57,411 bases of DNA, from positions 1 through 57,411 of the forward strand of contig CAVDDT010000007.1 of assembly GCA_963607765.1 (NCBI GenBank). The letters are read 5' to 3'. The notes below the pieces were generated by a model. The model ran no database searches. It was not told where the DNA came from and saw nothing but the letters and a program-made list of their open reading frames with translations. Shown piece after piece: positions 8,163 through 17,247 of the stretch (position 1 is the first letter of the stretch; the number at the start of each line of letters is the position of its first letter). Origin of the DNA: Colivicinus sp963607765. GTDB taxonomy: Bacteria > Bacillota_I > Bacilli_A > Erysipelotrichales > Erysipelotrichaceae. A program made the position numbers and the translations under genes.

Positions 8163-8938
8163 GTTTTATTAAAAGACATAGTGGCTTGTGTACATTTCTT
8201 CTATTAGTCCTTATTTGTATAGTATGTGCGTGGGGGCTAGACTATAGTGCTTTTGAAACGTTCTCTTGGGCTAATTTTGTTTCTACTGTTAAACAATTAT
8301 TTAAACCTGACTGGTCATATTTTTATGATGGCAGTGGTGAAGACGTTTTTTCTTTGATTCTGCTAACAATAGCGATCGCTTTTGCGGGCACTGCCTTAGG
8401 CACTGTATTAGCTATTCCATTTACTCTATTGGCTAGTAGTAATTTATGGCATAAGGGCTCTATTATTCCACGTATTGGCAAGATAATTCTAGATGTTTTG
8501 CGTGCTTTTCCAGAACTTATCTATGCGGTAATATTCGTAAAGGTTGTTGGTCCTGGTCCTTTTGCTGGAATGATGGCGATTGGTGTGCATCAAATTGGTA
8601 TGCTTGGAAAATTGTTTGCGGAAGAGATGGAAAAAATGAACGAGGATTCTGTTGAAGCTTGTAAGTCTGTTGGGGCAAATGGTGTTCAAACGATGTTTTA
8701 TGCACGTATACCAGAACTTCTTCCGATTTATTCTTCACTTGTATTAAATCATTTTGAAATTGGTGTAAGAAGCGCTTCAACACTGGGCTTAGTTGGTGCT
8801 GGTGGTATTGGTGCTACTTTAATATTTGCGATACAGGCTCGAAATTGGGATAAGGTTAGTATTATCTTGCTTGCGGTTATTGTGACTGTTTATTTGCTTG
8901 ATATTTTAACTGGTATCATTAGAAAGAAGCTAAGATGA
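8159..8938 (+). CDS. phnE: Phosphonate-type ABC transporter permease 2
   Basis: A second 259-residue PhnE-family permease. It shares layout with its upstream neighbour: a long N-terminal region containing LFKPDWSYF (compare LISPDFSYF in the first), TALGTVLAIPFTLLA, the EAA loop SVEACKSVGANGVQTMFYARIPELLP and TLGLVGAGGIGATL near the C-terminus. A strong AGGAGGAAAG ribosome site lies before the ATG inside the end of the first permease gene. The two copies differ enough to be old paralogues, fitting a heterodimer. Confidence 0.9.
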   Translation: MSFIKRHSGLCTFLLLVLICIVCAWGLDYSAFETFSWANFVSTVKQLFKPDWSYFYDGSGEDVFSLILLTIAIAFAGTALGTVLAIPFTLLASSNLWHKGSIIPRIGKIILDVLRAFPELIYAVIFVKVVGPGPFAGMMAIGVHQIGMLGKLFAEEMEKMNEDSVEACKSVGANGVQTMFYARIPELLPIYSSLVLNHFEIGVRSASTLGLVGAGGIGATLIFAIQARNWDKVSIILLAVIVTVYLLDILTGIIRKKLR

Positions 8939-9702
8939 GGCTTTTACATATTTCTGATATTCACTATCGTAAAGAGTTTTCTAATAAAAATGTATATGAA
9001 TCCATATTATCTAATATGGATTCTTCATTTTATAGGCTTAAGAATTTAATCAATAGTATTAATGATGTTGATTGTATTGCGGTTACTGGAGATCTTTGTG
9101 ATGATGGTGATAGCGATGATTATTCTGTATTAAAAGAATATTTAGATGGTTTAAATATTCCCTATGTTGTATGTCTTGGAAATCATGATGACAAAAGAGC
9201 TTTTTATAAAGGGTGGTTAAATATTGATTCTAATAAGCCTTACATGGGTATAAGGGTTATTGATGGAATATCTTTTGTTTATTTTGACAACAGTGAATAT
9301 GGCTATTCAAATGGTTATATTGATAATGACCGAATAAACTGGCTAAGTGATGCTTTAGACAAATATCCAAATAGCGTTATTTTGATGCATCATCAACTAT
9401 ATGATATGCCTGGCATTCCTGGCTTAGAGAATAGAGATTCTTTGGTAGATTTGTTGAATAATAAAAAAGTATTAGCTGTTTTATGTGGACATACGCATTG
9501 GTTTAAAAAAGATGGCAATTTTTATACTGCACCATCAGTTAGTTTTAGAGCTGTTAATGGAAAAGATGAAGTAATATTTAGCCAATCTGAAGGGTATTGT
9601 TTGTATAGTATTTTAGGCGATTCTATTGAATTAATTGGCGAAAACGAAAAAGAAGAAAAGTTTTTGGGTGCTTGGGATCCAAAAAAGAGCAAACTTTTTT
9701 AA
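8935..9702 (+). CDS. Calcineurin-like metallophosphoesterase at the end of the phn operon
   Basis: A 255-residue enzyme of the calcineurin-like (MPP/CpdA-like) superfamily. All metal-binding blocks are present in order: DIHYR (D8, H10), TGDLCDDGD, LGNHDD, MHHQLY and CGHTHW, so a dinuclear metal site should be intact. The ATG overlaps the second permease stop by four bases (ATGA), so it is the fifth gene of the transporter operon. Operon logic suggests that it acts on the imported compound, for example a phosphate diester or cyclic phosphate; that is inference. No C-P lyase genes are nearby. Confidence 0.88.
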   Translation: MRLLHISDIHYRKEFSNKNVYESILSNMDSSFYRLKNLINSINDVDCIAVTGDLCDDGDSDDYSVLKEYLDGLNIPYVVCLGNHDDKRAFYKGWLNIDSNKPYMGIRVIDGISFVYFDNSEYGYSNGYIDNDRINWLSDALDKYPNSVILMHHQLYDMPGIPGLENRDSLVDLLNNKKVLAVLCGHTHWFKKDGNFYTAPSVSFRAVNGKDEVIFSQSEGYCLYSILGDSIELIGENEKEEKFLGAWDPKKSKLF

Positions 9703-9731
9703 TTTGTATATTCATTGTAGTAAAAATATAT

Positions 9732-9806
9732 TATAATCTTTATCAGAATTGTTCTTTTAAAAGGTGTGTGCTAGTTGATTACTGGCAATATGCACCATTT
9801 TTATTT
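9732..9806 (+). terminator. Leader terminator/attenuator before pyrG
   Basis: A -10-like TATAAT is at 9732-9737. The transcript then enters a hairpin at 9763-9795 (GGTG...CACC outer pairs and a 7-bp inner stem TGCTAGT/ACTGGCA, with one wobble) followed by a T-rich tract at 9796-9806, all upstream of the pyrG ribosome site. This arrangement is that of a pyrG attenuator. The GGG start site used for CTP-dependent reiterative transcription in Bacillus is not evident here. Confidence 0.65.
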
Positions 9807-9826
9807 TGAAATAGTTAGGAGTATTT

Positions 9827-11422
9827 ATGAGCAAGTATATTTTTGTCACAGGAGGTGTTGTTTCAGGACTTGGTAAAGGACTTGTTGCCGCTTCTTTAGG
9901 TAGACTGTTGAAGGAAAGAGGCTTTAAGGTTGCTGCCCAAAAGCTTGATCCTTACATCAATGTTGACCCTGGTACTATGTCACCTTTGCAACACGGTGAA
10001 GTGTATGTTACTGAAGATGGTGCTGAAACAGATTTGGACTTAGGCCACTATGAGCGTTTCATTAATGAAGATTTGAATAAATACTCTAATATAACTACTG
10101 GCAAAGTATATTCATCAGTTATTGCCAAAGAAAGAAAGGGTGAATATCTAGGTAGTACTGTTCAAGTAATTCCACACATTACTAATGAAATTAAGTCATT
10201 TATATATAAGGTTGGTTCTAAGACAGACGCTGATTTTGTTATTAGTGAAATTGGTGGAACTGTCGGCGATATTGAGTCTACTCCTTTTTTAGAAGCAGCT
10301 AGACAGGTTCTTGTGGAAGTGGGTCCAGAGAATTGTATCTTCATCCATGTTGTTCCAATTATCTACTTAAGTGGGTCAAATGAGCTTAAAACTAAGCCTT
10401 GTCAGCATTCTTGTAAAGAACTACAAAGCTTAGGAATTAGGCCTAATATTGTGGTACTTAGAAGTGATACTAAACTTGATAAATATATTATTGAAAAAGT
10501 ATCTATGTTCTGTAATGTTCCAAGTGAATGCGTTATCGAAAACTTAACATTGCCTAATATTTATGAAGTACCTCTTGCTTTAGAAAAGAATCATTTATCT
10601 GATGTTGTGCTAAAGGAACTTCATATTAATAGCGAGGAATATCCAATTGATATTGAAAAATGGAAAAAGATGGTTCACAAACAAAATCATCCTACTAAGA
10701 AAGTTACAATTGGTTTAGTTGGAAAGTATGTCGCTTTGCATGATGCTTATTTAAGTGTTGTCGAAGCCTTAAAACATGCTAGTTATTCATGTGGAGCTGA
10801 GCTTTCAATTAAGTGGATTAATTCTGAAAAGATTGATGAAAATAGTTTTAAAGATATTGATGGCTTAATTGTACCAGGCGGCTTTGGCAAACGTGGTATT
10901 GAGGGCATGATTACTACTTGCAAGTATGCGAGAATTAATAATGTACCGCTTCTTGGTATATGCCTTGGAATGCAGGTAATGTGTATTGAATTTGGTAGAG
11001 ATGTGTTAAATTTTGAAGATGCTAATTCGCTTGAATTTGATCCAAAGAGTAAGCATCAAATGATTTGTTTTATGGCTAATCAAAACGATGAGATAGATAA
11101 GGGCGGTACTTTAAGACTTGGTGCTTATCCATGTCATATTAAGAAAAATTCGGTTTTATATAAAACATATAAACAAGAAGAGATATCTGAAAGACATAGA
11201 CATAGATATGAATTTAATAATGAATATCGTGAACTATGCGAGAAAAATGGTTTAGTATTATCTGGAACTTCACCAGATGGCAGACTTGTTGAATGCGTTG
11301 AATATCCAGCAAATGATTATTATGTTGGAGCTCAATTCCATCCAGAATTTAAGTCTAGACCTAATAAACCACATCCATTATTTGTTGGTTTGATTAAAGC
11401 CAGTTTAAAGAATCAAGGATAA
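9827..11422 (+). CDS. pyrG: CTP synthase
   Basis: A 531-residue enzyme that converts UTP, ATP and glutamine to CTP. The N-terminal amidoligase domain opens with FVTGGVVSGLGKGLVAASLGRLL (P-loop) and the conserved DPYINVDPGTMSPLQHGEVYV. The C-terminal class I glutaminase has the nucleophile in GICLGMQ and the catalytic His/Glu in QFHPEFKSRP. Length fits the family (about 535). A TAGGAG ribosome site precedes the ATG; an upstream hairpin plus T-tract suggests attenuation. An intrinsic terminator follows at once. Confidence 0.97.
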   Translation: MSKYIFVTGGVVSGLGKGLVAASLGRLLKERGFKVAAQKLDPYINVDPGTMSPLQHGEVYVTEDGAETDLDLGHYERFINEDLNKYSNITTGKVYSSVIAKERKGEYLGSTVQVIPHITNEIKSFIYKVGSKTDADFVISEIGGTVGDIESTPFLEAARQVLVEVGPENCIFIHVVPIIYLSGSNELKTKPCQHSCKELQSLGIRPNIVVLRSDTKLDKYIIEKVSMFCNVPSECVIENLTLPNIYEVPLALEKNHLSDVVLKELHINSEEYPIDIEKWKKMVHKQNHPTKKVTIGLVGKYVALHDAYLSVVEALKHASYSCGAELSIKWINSEKIDENSFKDIDGLIVPGGFGKRGIEGMITTCKYARINNVPLLGICLGMQVMCIEFGRDVLNFEDANSLEFDPKSKHQMICFMANQNDEIDKGGTLRLGAYPCHIKKNSVLYKTYKQEEISERHRHRYEFNNEYRELCEKNGLVLSGTSPDGRLVECVEYPANDYYVGAQFHPEFKSRPNKPHPLFVGLIKASLKNQG

Positions 11423-11426
11423 TATT

Positions 11427-11452
11427 AAAGGTTGAGATACTCAACCTTTTTT
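11427..11452. terminator. Intrinsic terminator between pyrG and the HTH gene
   Basis: AAAGGTTGAG and CTCAACCTTT form a 10-bp stem with a 3-nt loop, followed by TTTTTT. It can serve both converging genes. Confidence 0.9.
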
Positions 11453-11910
11453 CATACTTTAAAGAATGTGTTTTTGGCAATCAGTACTATACCAATGCAA
11501 TTTAGGCCAATAGATAGTCCAATAAAAGTTCCAGAAATAAAATTTAATATATTGGATCCTTTAATTTCATTTGACAACAATATTAATGTAACACTTAAAG
11601 AAATCATCATTATTCCAAGTATAGTATCTTTTTGCTTTTCTGATTTTTGATTAATTTTAATTAGTTCAAGAAATTGTTCTCTATTAAATTTATCGGTATC
11701 ATCGTCTCTAGCGCCAATTAATTCAGCCGCGCTAATGTTTAATATCTGACATATTTTTTCTACCAAATCATAATCGGGCATATATTTGCCACTTTCCCAA
11801 TCATCCACGGTATATTCTTTGACATTTAGTTTATTAGCGAAATCTTCTTTTGATAAGTTTAGTTTACGTCTTTTTAAAGAAATGTATTTTCCTGTCGCAA
11901 TTTGATCCAT
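11452..11910 (-). CDS. XRE-family HTH regulator with C-terminal membrane segments
   Basis: A 152-residue protein. Residues about 7-62 form a Cro/C1-type helix-turn-helix (ISLKRRKLNLSKEDFANKLNVKEYTVDDWESGKYMPDYD), then a charged linker and two hydrophobic segments at about 95-115 and 122-145 that should anchor it in the membrane. Membrane-tethered XRE proteins of this layout are common in Firmicutes and mostly uncharacterised. A GAGGTG ribosome site lies before the ATG at 11910. Target genes are unknown; the divergent symporter gene is one candidate. Confidence 0.8.
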   Translation of the reverse strand: MDQIATGKYISLKRRKLNLSKEDFANKLNVKEYTVDDWESGKYMPDYDLVEKICQILNISAAELIGARDDDTDKFNREQFLELIKINQKSEKQKDTILGIMMISLSVTLILLSNEIKGSNILNFISGTFIGLSIGLNCIGIVLIAKNTFFKV

Positions 11911-12008
11911 ATATTCACCTCACTTATATAATATTAAAGTTAATTATTTTTATAACGTTTATCGAGGATATTTTACAAGCATATTACAAGTATTTAATTT
12001 GATAAAAA

Positions 12009-12022
12009 TGTAAGCGCTTTAA
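12009..12022 (+). promoter_or_regulatory. Candidate cre (CcpA) site before the sugar symporter
   Basis: TGTAAGCGCTTTAA matches 13 of 14 positions of the catabolite-responsive element consensus TGWAANCGNTNWCA. It lies just upstream of a TATAAT at 12026-12031, in a good position for carbon catabolite repression of the symporter. Confidence 0.6.
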
Positions 12023-12049
12023 GTTTATAATTAGTGTAAGGTGGATTTT

Positions 12050-13519
12050 ATGGAAAAAGACAAACAAACAAAGAAAAATCTCTTAATGTATCCCTTGGGC
12101 ACAGTAGGTAGAGATATGATGTACGCACTATTTAATAGTTACTTGCTTACATATGTCATGTATACACGATCATTAACCAATTCACAACTTACAGCTATAA
12201 CGATTATTATGGTAGCTGCAAGGGTATTTGATGCCTTAAATGATCCAATTATGGGCAATATCATTGAAAGGACAAGAACTAAATGGGGCAAGTTTAAACC
12301 ATGGCTATTAGCGGGAATATTATCTACTAGTTTGGTAATTTATACAATTTTTAATTCTGATTTAGAGGGCTGGGCGTTTATTGTTGAATTTGGAATTTGC
12401 TATTTTTTATATTCAATTACATTTACAATGCATGATATTTCTTATTGGGGAATGATACCAGCTTTATCAAGTGATAGTGGGATGAGAGATACTTATACTT
12501 CTAGAGCAACTCTATTTGCAGGATTTGGCTCAGTTGGAGCTCAAGTATTGATTCCAATGCTGACAGCAGGGTCGTTGGCTATAGGTGGTTCAAGTAAAAT
12601 TGCTTATGGAAGAATTGCGCTTATAATATGTATCTTAGCTCCTTTATTTATGCTGTTTCTTTTATTTGGTGTAAAAGAAAGAAGAGACCCTAGTAAGCCA
12701 ACCCCACCTTTATCATTTAAAAAGATAATAGATGTTTTTGCCCACAATGATCAATTAGTATGGATTACAATTATTTTCTTGTTTCAGCAACTTGGAATTA
12801 ATATCGTATTAAATGGTATTGGCAATAATTATATTTATTTTGAGTTTGGCTATAAGGGATCATTATATTCATTATTTACTACATTAGGCATGGCAGCTAC
12901 TGCTTTCTTGATGGTATTTTATCCAATGTTGTCCAAGAAGTTCACAAGGCAAAAGATGGTTAATATGGCACTGTATATAGGCATAGTTGGTTACATCATA
13001 CAATTAGCATCAGGACTTTTTATGGAAACAAGCAACTTGAAGTTTATTATGATTACAATCGGATTTATGTTTGCGAATTTTGCTCAATATGGGCTATATC
13101 TAATAATGATGATTTCGATTATTAATACCGTTGAATATAATGAACTTAAAACCGGAAATAGAGATGAGGCGATTATTTCTAGCATCCGTCCATTTATCAC
13201 AAAGCTCGCAAGTGCTCTTGTGGTGGTGATTACAACGATTACTTATATGATTGTCAATGCGACAACGTATACTAATCAGATTTCTACGCTTGAACAAGAC
13301 GCAACACGTGGATTAATTGATGAGGCTACTAAGAGCCAAAGTATTGAGACTATATTAAGTGGCGTTAGTGCCTATCAAAAGAATGGACTGCTTATTGCGA
13401 TGACATTAATACCATGCATATTCTTAATTATTACTTGTCTTCTTTATAAGAAAAAATATATTCTTTCTGAAGGAAAATATAATGAAATATGTGATGAATT
13501 AAATAAGCAAGCTAATTAG
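12050..13519 (+). CDS. GPH-family sugar:cation symporter (MelB-like MFS)
   Basis: A 489-residue, 12-segment transporter of the glycoside-pentoside-hexuronide family. The N-terminal block KNLLMYPLGTVGRDMMYALFNSYLLTYV, the DALNDPIMGNIIERTRTKWGKFKPW loop after helix 2 (the family signature with the cation-site Asp) and the SYWGMIPAL motif of helix 4 are clear. I use the ATG at 12050 with the AAGGTGG ribosome site, not the GTG nine bases upstream. The substrate cannot be read from sequence. A cre-like site upstream supports a sugar substrate. No glycosidase is adjacent. Confidence 0.88.
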   Translation: MEKDKQTKKNLLMYPLGTVGRDMMYALFNSYLLTYVMYTRSLTNSQLTAITIIMVAARVFDALNDPIMGNIIERTRTKWGKFKPWLLAGILSTSLVIYTIFNSDLEGWAFIVEFGICYFLYSITFTMHDISYWGMIPALSSDSGMRDTYTSRATLFAGFGSVGAQVLIPMLTAGSLAIGGSSKIAYGRIALIICILAPLFMLFLLFGVKERRDPSKPTPPLSFKKIIDVFAHNDQLVWITIIFLFQQLGINIVLNGIGNNYIYFEFGYKGSLYSLFTTLGMAATAFLMVFYPMLSKKFTRQKMVNMALYIGIVGYIIQLASGLFMETSNLKFIMITIGFMFANFAQYGLYLIMMISIINTVEYNELKTGNRDEAIISSIRPFITKLASALVVVITTITYMIVNATTYTNQISTLEQDATRGLIDEATKSQSIETILSGVSAYQKNGLLIAMTLIPCIFLIITCLLYKKKYILSEGKYNEICDELNKQAN

Positions 13520-13530
13520 CTTGCTTATTT
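13501..13530. terminator. Perfect 30-bp palindromic bidirectional terminator
   Basis: The 30 bases form a perfect palindrome (centre AATT at 13514-13517) flanked by T-runs on both strands. It contains both stop codons of the converging symporter and MATE genes, and encodes the same last five residues, NKQAN, in each protein. Confidence 0.88.
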
Positions 13531-14822
13531 TTAAACATAAATACTATTAAATAAATTAAGACACCCAAAAAATTTGAAATAATACAAGCATGTCCTAAGA
13601 ATATTGGCCCTATTTTGCTTGTAAAGACAAAAGAGATTATTATTCTTACTGCTAAAGTAACACTTGAAATAATAGCTAGATAGTACATCTTTTGGTGGGC
13701 TTTAAAGTATGAATCAAAGCTATTTTTCATAAATAGTGCGAAATAATTTAGCGACATTAATACAAAGATAGAACGTGCATAGATGTAGCTTTCAGAAGTG
13801 CTATCAGTTATATATAGGGATACACAAAAATCTTTTAGTAAATATGTAAGCCCACTAGCTAAAAGGCAAAATAATAATCCAAAGATAAGCACACTCTTAA
13901 ATCCTTCTTTTACTCTATCGTATTTAAGAGCACCTAAATTTTGTCCACCAAAACTTTCATAGGCCGTACATAATCCAAGTATTGGGCACAAGACAACGTT
14001 ATTTAATGTAAAGCCAACGCTGTAACCATTTATTATTTCAATTCCATATCCATTGACAATTATTTGCAAGACAAACGATCCTAGAGAATAGACACTTTGA
14101 GATATTGTTGATGGCACGGCAAGAGAAAAAGATTTCTTTAGCCAGTCAATAGAGAACTTGCATTTATATGCATATGGTTTTACAAGAATGCTCGCCTTAT
14201 AGTACATAAAAATAGCACTTAATGTAGATGCTAATAGTGAAGCTAGAGCAGCACCAATAACCCCCATATTAAATTTAGTGATGACTACATAATCTAAGAT
14301 TAAGTTAAATACTTGGAAGATTATAGAAAGAATCATTGGTGTTTTGGAATCACCTGCCCCGGTTAAAATTCCCTCGTTTACTATAATTAAACTAACAGGA
14401 ATAAAATTTAGAGCATAAATAATTAAAACAATAATTGCTTTTTCAAGCAGGTTACTTGGGATATTAATTAGCTGAAGTAGTTGCCTAGAAAAGATAGTGT
14501 ATAAAAGAAAAATAATTATTGAATAAACAAACATTATGATGTTGAATGTTTTCTTGGCGCTTACTATTTCTTTATAAGAATTGGCTCCAAATAATTTCGC
14601 AAATATTACATTGCTAGCAACAGCACCACCTTGGACAAGGCAATAGCCAAGCATGGTTAATGTAGAAATATTTGATAATATGGCAAATTCATTCCCTCCA
14701 GCATATCTGCTTACAATAACCGAGTCTATTAGTGAATAGGCTTGGTTTAATACTTGAAGAATAATAATGGGGATTGCAAATTTAATTAATACTTTTTTAA
14801 TGTTCCCTTTAGTTAAGTCCAT
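13512..14822 (-). CDS. MATE-family efflux transporter
   Basis: A 436-residue multidrug and toxic compound extrusion family protein with about 12 membrane segments in two related halves. Recognisable blocks are the N-terminal MDLTKGNIKKVLIKFAIP, IIILQVLNQAYSLIDSVIVSRYAG and the repeated half starting WLKKSFSLAVPSTISQSVYSLG. It exports unknown cationic or amphiphilic compounds using a Na+ or H+ gradient. The ATG lacks a ribosome site; a TATATT ends 6 nt upstream, so it may be leaderless. It lies 36 bp downstream of the glycosyltransferase terminator and converges with the symporter. A second MATE gene is at 32119. Confidence 0.9.
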   Translation of the reverse strand: MDLTKGNIKKVLIKFAIPIIILQVLNQAYSLIDSVIVSRYAGGNEFAILSNISTLTMLGYCLVQGGAVASNVIFAKLFGANSYKEIVSAKKTFNIIMFVYSIIIFLLYTIFSRQLLQLINIPSNLLEKAIIVLIIYALNFIPVSLIIVNEGILTGAGDSKTPMILSIIFQVFNLILDYVVITKFNMGVIGAALASLLASTLSAIFMYYKASILVKPYAYKCKFSIDWLKKSFSLAVPSTISQSVYSLGSFVLQIIVNGYGIEIINGYSVGFTLNNVVLCPILGLCTAYESFGGQNLGALKYDRVKEGFKSVLIFGLLFCLLASGLTYLLKDFCVSLYITDSTSESYIYARSIFVLMSLNYFALFMKNSFDSYFKAHQKMYYLAIISSVTLAVRIIISFVFTSKIGPIFLGHACIISNFLGVLIYLIVFMFKNKQAN

Positions 14823-14834
14823 GTTATAAATATA

Positions 14835-14864
14835 AAATAACTAGCAGTAAATTGCTAGTTATTT
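14835..14864 (-). terminator. Intrinsic terminator of the glycosyltransferase gene
   Basis: AAATAACTAGCA and TGCTAGTTATTT form a perfect 12-bp stem with a 6-nt loop. On the minus strand the stem runs into ATTTTATATTT. The stem overlaps the stop codon of the glycosyltransferase gene. Confidence 0.75.
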
Positions 14865-16094
14865 CTTTATTTGATCAAGAGTTAATACTCGATTATGACT
14901 AATTGGTGTCCAGCTTACTTTCTTGAATATTGCGATAATAGAAATAGGAAGATAAGTAATTAAGAACAGTGGGCAGGTAAATGTATATAGTATCTTCTTA
15001 TATGTTGGACAATATATTTTATTCCATTGAGTTATTGTTGTCATAATAGAAATAATAAATAGTGCTAGATACATTCCTAAGGCTAATTCTTTTATTGAAT
15101 TCATTAAATAAGTAAAAGAATCATTTTTTAAGTAAGTAACAATTATTGCACACACATTAACTAGAATGCTTGTAAAACTTAATATAGCAGCTGGAGCATA
15201 GTTCATAGTCATATCATAACTTGAGAAGTCACCCCTAAATATGCCTTTAATTAAGTCCTTGCCATATTTGCCAAATACTTGTAAATATCCCTTTGACCAT
15301 CTTAATCTTTGTCTATATGATTGCATGAAATTTGTTGGTTGTTCATCATATAAAACAGCATTAGAAGCATAGCCAATCTTATTTCTAGATACTACACTAT
15401 CAGCAGTAAATTCAATATCTTCTGTTAGCAAGAAGAAGTTCCAACCATCATATTTATCAACTAGTTTTTGAGAAATAAGGAAGCCTGTTCCACTTATTGA
15501 ACAGCTGCTTTTAATAAGCATTCTAGATTGATTTAAGTGGCATGATTCGTGCAAGTACCAAAGGCCATAGCCAGCACTTAACCAGTTATCACCATAGTTC
15601 TTTGAATTACGATATGATGTGATAGCTTGATAACCTTCGTTATATACTCTATTTATTTCTTTGATAAAGTTAGGATCTAACACATTATCTGCATCAAAGA
15701 TTATGTATCCATCGTATTTCTTGCCTAGTTGTTTGATTTGATTTAAAAGAAAGTTTAAAACATAGCCCTTGCCAACTTGTTCCTTATTGCTTCTTTCAAA
15801 AACATTTACCCCCATTGCTTTTGCGATAGCTGCGGTTGCATCGCTACAATTGTCTGCCCCAACATAGATATCAATATATTCTTGTGGATATGTTTGACTA
15901 TATATACTAGAAATTAGATTGCCTATGACACTCTCTTCATTTCTAGCTGCAATAAGTATTGCGTAATGATTCTTCTTGTCATTTGTATAATTTGGCTTTT
16001 TCATCACAAGAGGAATAAATAAATATATAAATTGATAGAAGTAACAGACATAAAATACGATCATTACTATTTTGTTGAATGTTTCAATATGCAT
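14859..16094 (-). CDS. Membrane-bound family 2 glycosyltransferase (processive-type)
   Basis: A 411-residue GT2 enzyme resembling cellulose synthase/hyaluronan synthase-like proteins. One membrane segment at about 8-30 precedes the GT-A domain, which has AILIAARNEESVIGNLI, the metal-binding DAD (FDADN near 135), TED (LLTEDIEF near 222) and the acceptor-site motif RQRLRWSKG near 260. Three or more C-terminal membrane segments follow (about 298-390). It probably makes or extends a surface polysaccharide or glycolipid. A GGAGGC ribosome site precedes the ATG. No partner polysaccharide genes are nearby, so the product is unknown. Confidence 0.88.
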   Translation of the reverse strand: MHIETFNKIVMIVFYVCYFYQFIYLFIPLVMKKPNYTNDKKNHYAILIAARNEESVIGNLISSIYSQTYPQEYIDIYVGADNCSDATAAIAKAMGVNVFERSNKEQVGKGYVLNFLLNQIKQLGKKYDGYIIFDADNVLDPNFIKEINRVYNEGYQAITSYRNSKNYGDNWLSAGYGLWYLHESCHLNQSRMLIKSSCSISGTGFLISQKLVDKYDGWNFFLLTEDIEFTADSVVSRNKIGYASNAVLYDEQPTNFMQSYRQRLRWSKGYLQVFGKYGKDLIKGIFRGDFSSYDMTMNYAPAAILSFTSILVNVCAIIVTYLKNDSFTYLMNSIKELALGMYLALFIISIMTTITQWNKIYCPTYKKILYTFTCPLFLITYLPISIIAIFKKVSWTPISHNRVLTLDQIKK

Positions 16095-16175
16095 AAAGCC
16101 TCCATCTGTCTTAACTGTATTAAACCATTATAATTGTAGTACCAACAAAATATTTGTCAATAAATAAAAGCTGAA

Positions 16176-16661
16176 TTATAGTTCACATTCAAATTTTAAT
16201 AACGCTTCCTTATTATTGATGCCGCCACCATATCCAGTAAGTTTTCCGTTTTTTCCTATTACTCTATGGCAGGGAATAATAATGCAGATTGGATTGCTGT
16301 GTAAGGCACCCCCTACAGCTCTGGAAGACATCTTTTTAATTCCTCTTTTTTCAGCAATAATGTTTGCGATATCGCCATAGCAAAGTGTTTTCCCATAAGG
16401 AATGTTTGCGGTAATATCTAACACTTCTTTCTTAAAAGGGGTAAAGCTAACTTTAATTGGAATATTAAAAGTTTTTCTCTTGCCATTAAAATATTCATCT
16501 AATTGTTTAGATGTTTCTTTAAATATTGGCAAGTCATCATTATGTATTTGAATATTATCTTGGTTAAAAATCAAACCAGTTAAAAATGTTCCATCACTAG
16601 ATAAGATGATGTCATCAAAATAAGATGGTGTTTTATATAAATAGTTATATGTTTTTGACAT
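16176..16661 (-). CDS. ogt: Methylated-DNA-protein-cysteine methyltransferase
   Basis: A 161-residue Ogt/MGMT repair protein that transfers methyl groups from O6-methylguanine to its own cysteine. The active-site motif is PCHRVIG with Cys131; the helix-turn-helix with the Arg finger (SSRAVGGAL) and the IPYGKTLCYGDIA segment precede it. It starts within the end of the upstream membrane-protein gene (17-bp overlap) and lacks a clear ribosome site, suggesting translational coupling. Confidence 0.95.
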   Translation of the reverse strand: MSKTYNYLYKTPSYFDDIILSSDGTFLTGLIFNQDNIQIHNDDLPIFKETSKQLDEYFNGKRKTFNIPIKVSFTPFKKEVLDITANIPYGKTLCYGDIANIIAEKRGIKKMSSRAVGGALHSNPICIIIPCHRVIGKNGKLTGYGGGINNKEALLKFECEL

Positions 16662-17247
16662 TTAATATACGCTTATATGAATTTAATTTGCTCTTACTTA
16701 TTTTGATAAGAAAAACACCAAGAGCTATCATTATTAAAAATAATGAAATGCCTAAGTCTTGTAGTGCTGAACTTATATCATTAAATACCATTGATGGAAA
16801 AATTGAAAAAAGACAGCATACTATTCCTAGAACCTTTGTCTTTTTTGCGATTTCTTTTTCTCTATAGGCATCTTCGTAAACAATTCTCTTGTTTTCGCGA
16901 TTTGTATTAGGCACATTTAGATTTAAATTACGAAAATCCTTGGCAGCACAAACTATTGTAATAATGCCATAGATGCCTGTGGAAAAATAAAGTAGCGCCA
17001 CTATAGCCTCAAGTATGCCACTGTAAAAGAGGTTAGTAAGCACTGGGAAGATATTGGCAAAAATTAATAGAAATATGCCAAAGCCAACTTTGACATCTCT
17101 TTTGTATCTTATATTTATATAATCATTAATTTTTTCAAGAGAATAATCAACATGATACTTATCATAGATTTCTTTTAGAGTTAAATCGTTTTCTGTTTCA
17201 TCCTCAATATTCACATATTCTATTTTTACTAGTTTCTCTTTTTCCAT
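16645..17247 (-). CDS. Unknown membrane protein with four hydrophobic segments
   Basis: A 200-residue protein not recognised as a named family. A charged N-terminal region of about 50 residues is followed by two hydrophobic segments (about 54-75 and 80-102), a basic and acidic hydrophilic loop, and two more segments (about 138-155 and 163-183). The ATG at 17247 has no Shine-Dalgarno; TAGAAT ends 6 nt before it. It overlaps ogt by 17 bp and is divergent from the rhodanese-TtcA gene, whose start is only 23 bp away. Confidence 0.6.
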   Translation of the reverse strand: MEKEKLVKIEYVNIEDETENDLTLKEIYDKYHVDYSLEKINDYINIRYKRDVKVGFGIFLLIFANIFPVLTNLFYSGILEAIVALLYFSTGIYGIITIVCAAKDFRNLNLNVPNTNRENKRIVYEDAYREKEIAKKTKVLGIVCCLFSIFPSMVFNDISSALQDLGISLFLIMIALGVFLIKISKSKLNSYKRILNVKNI

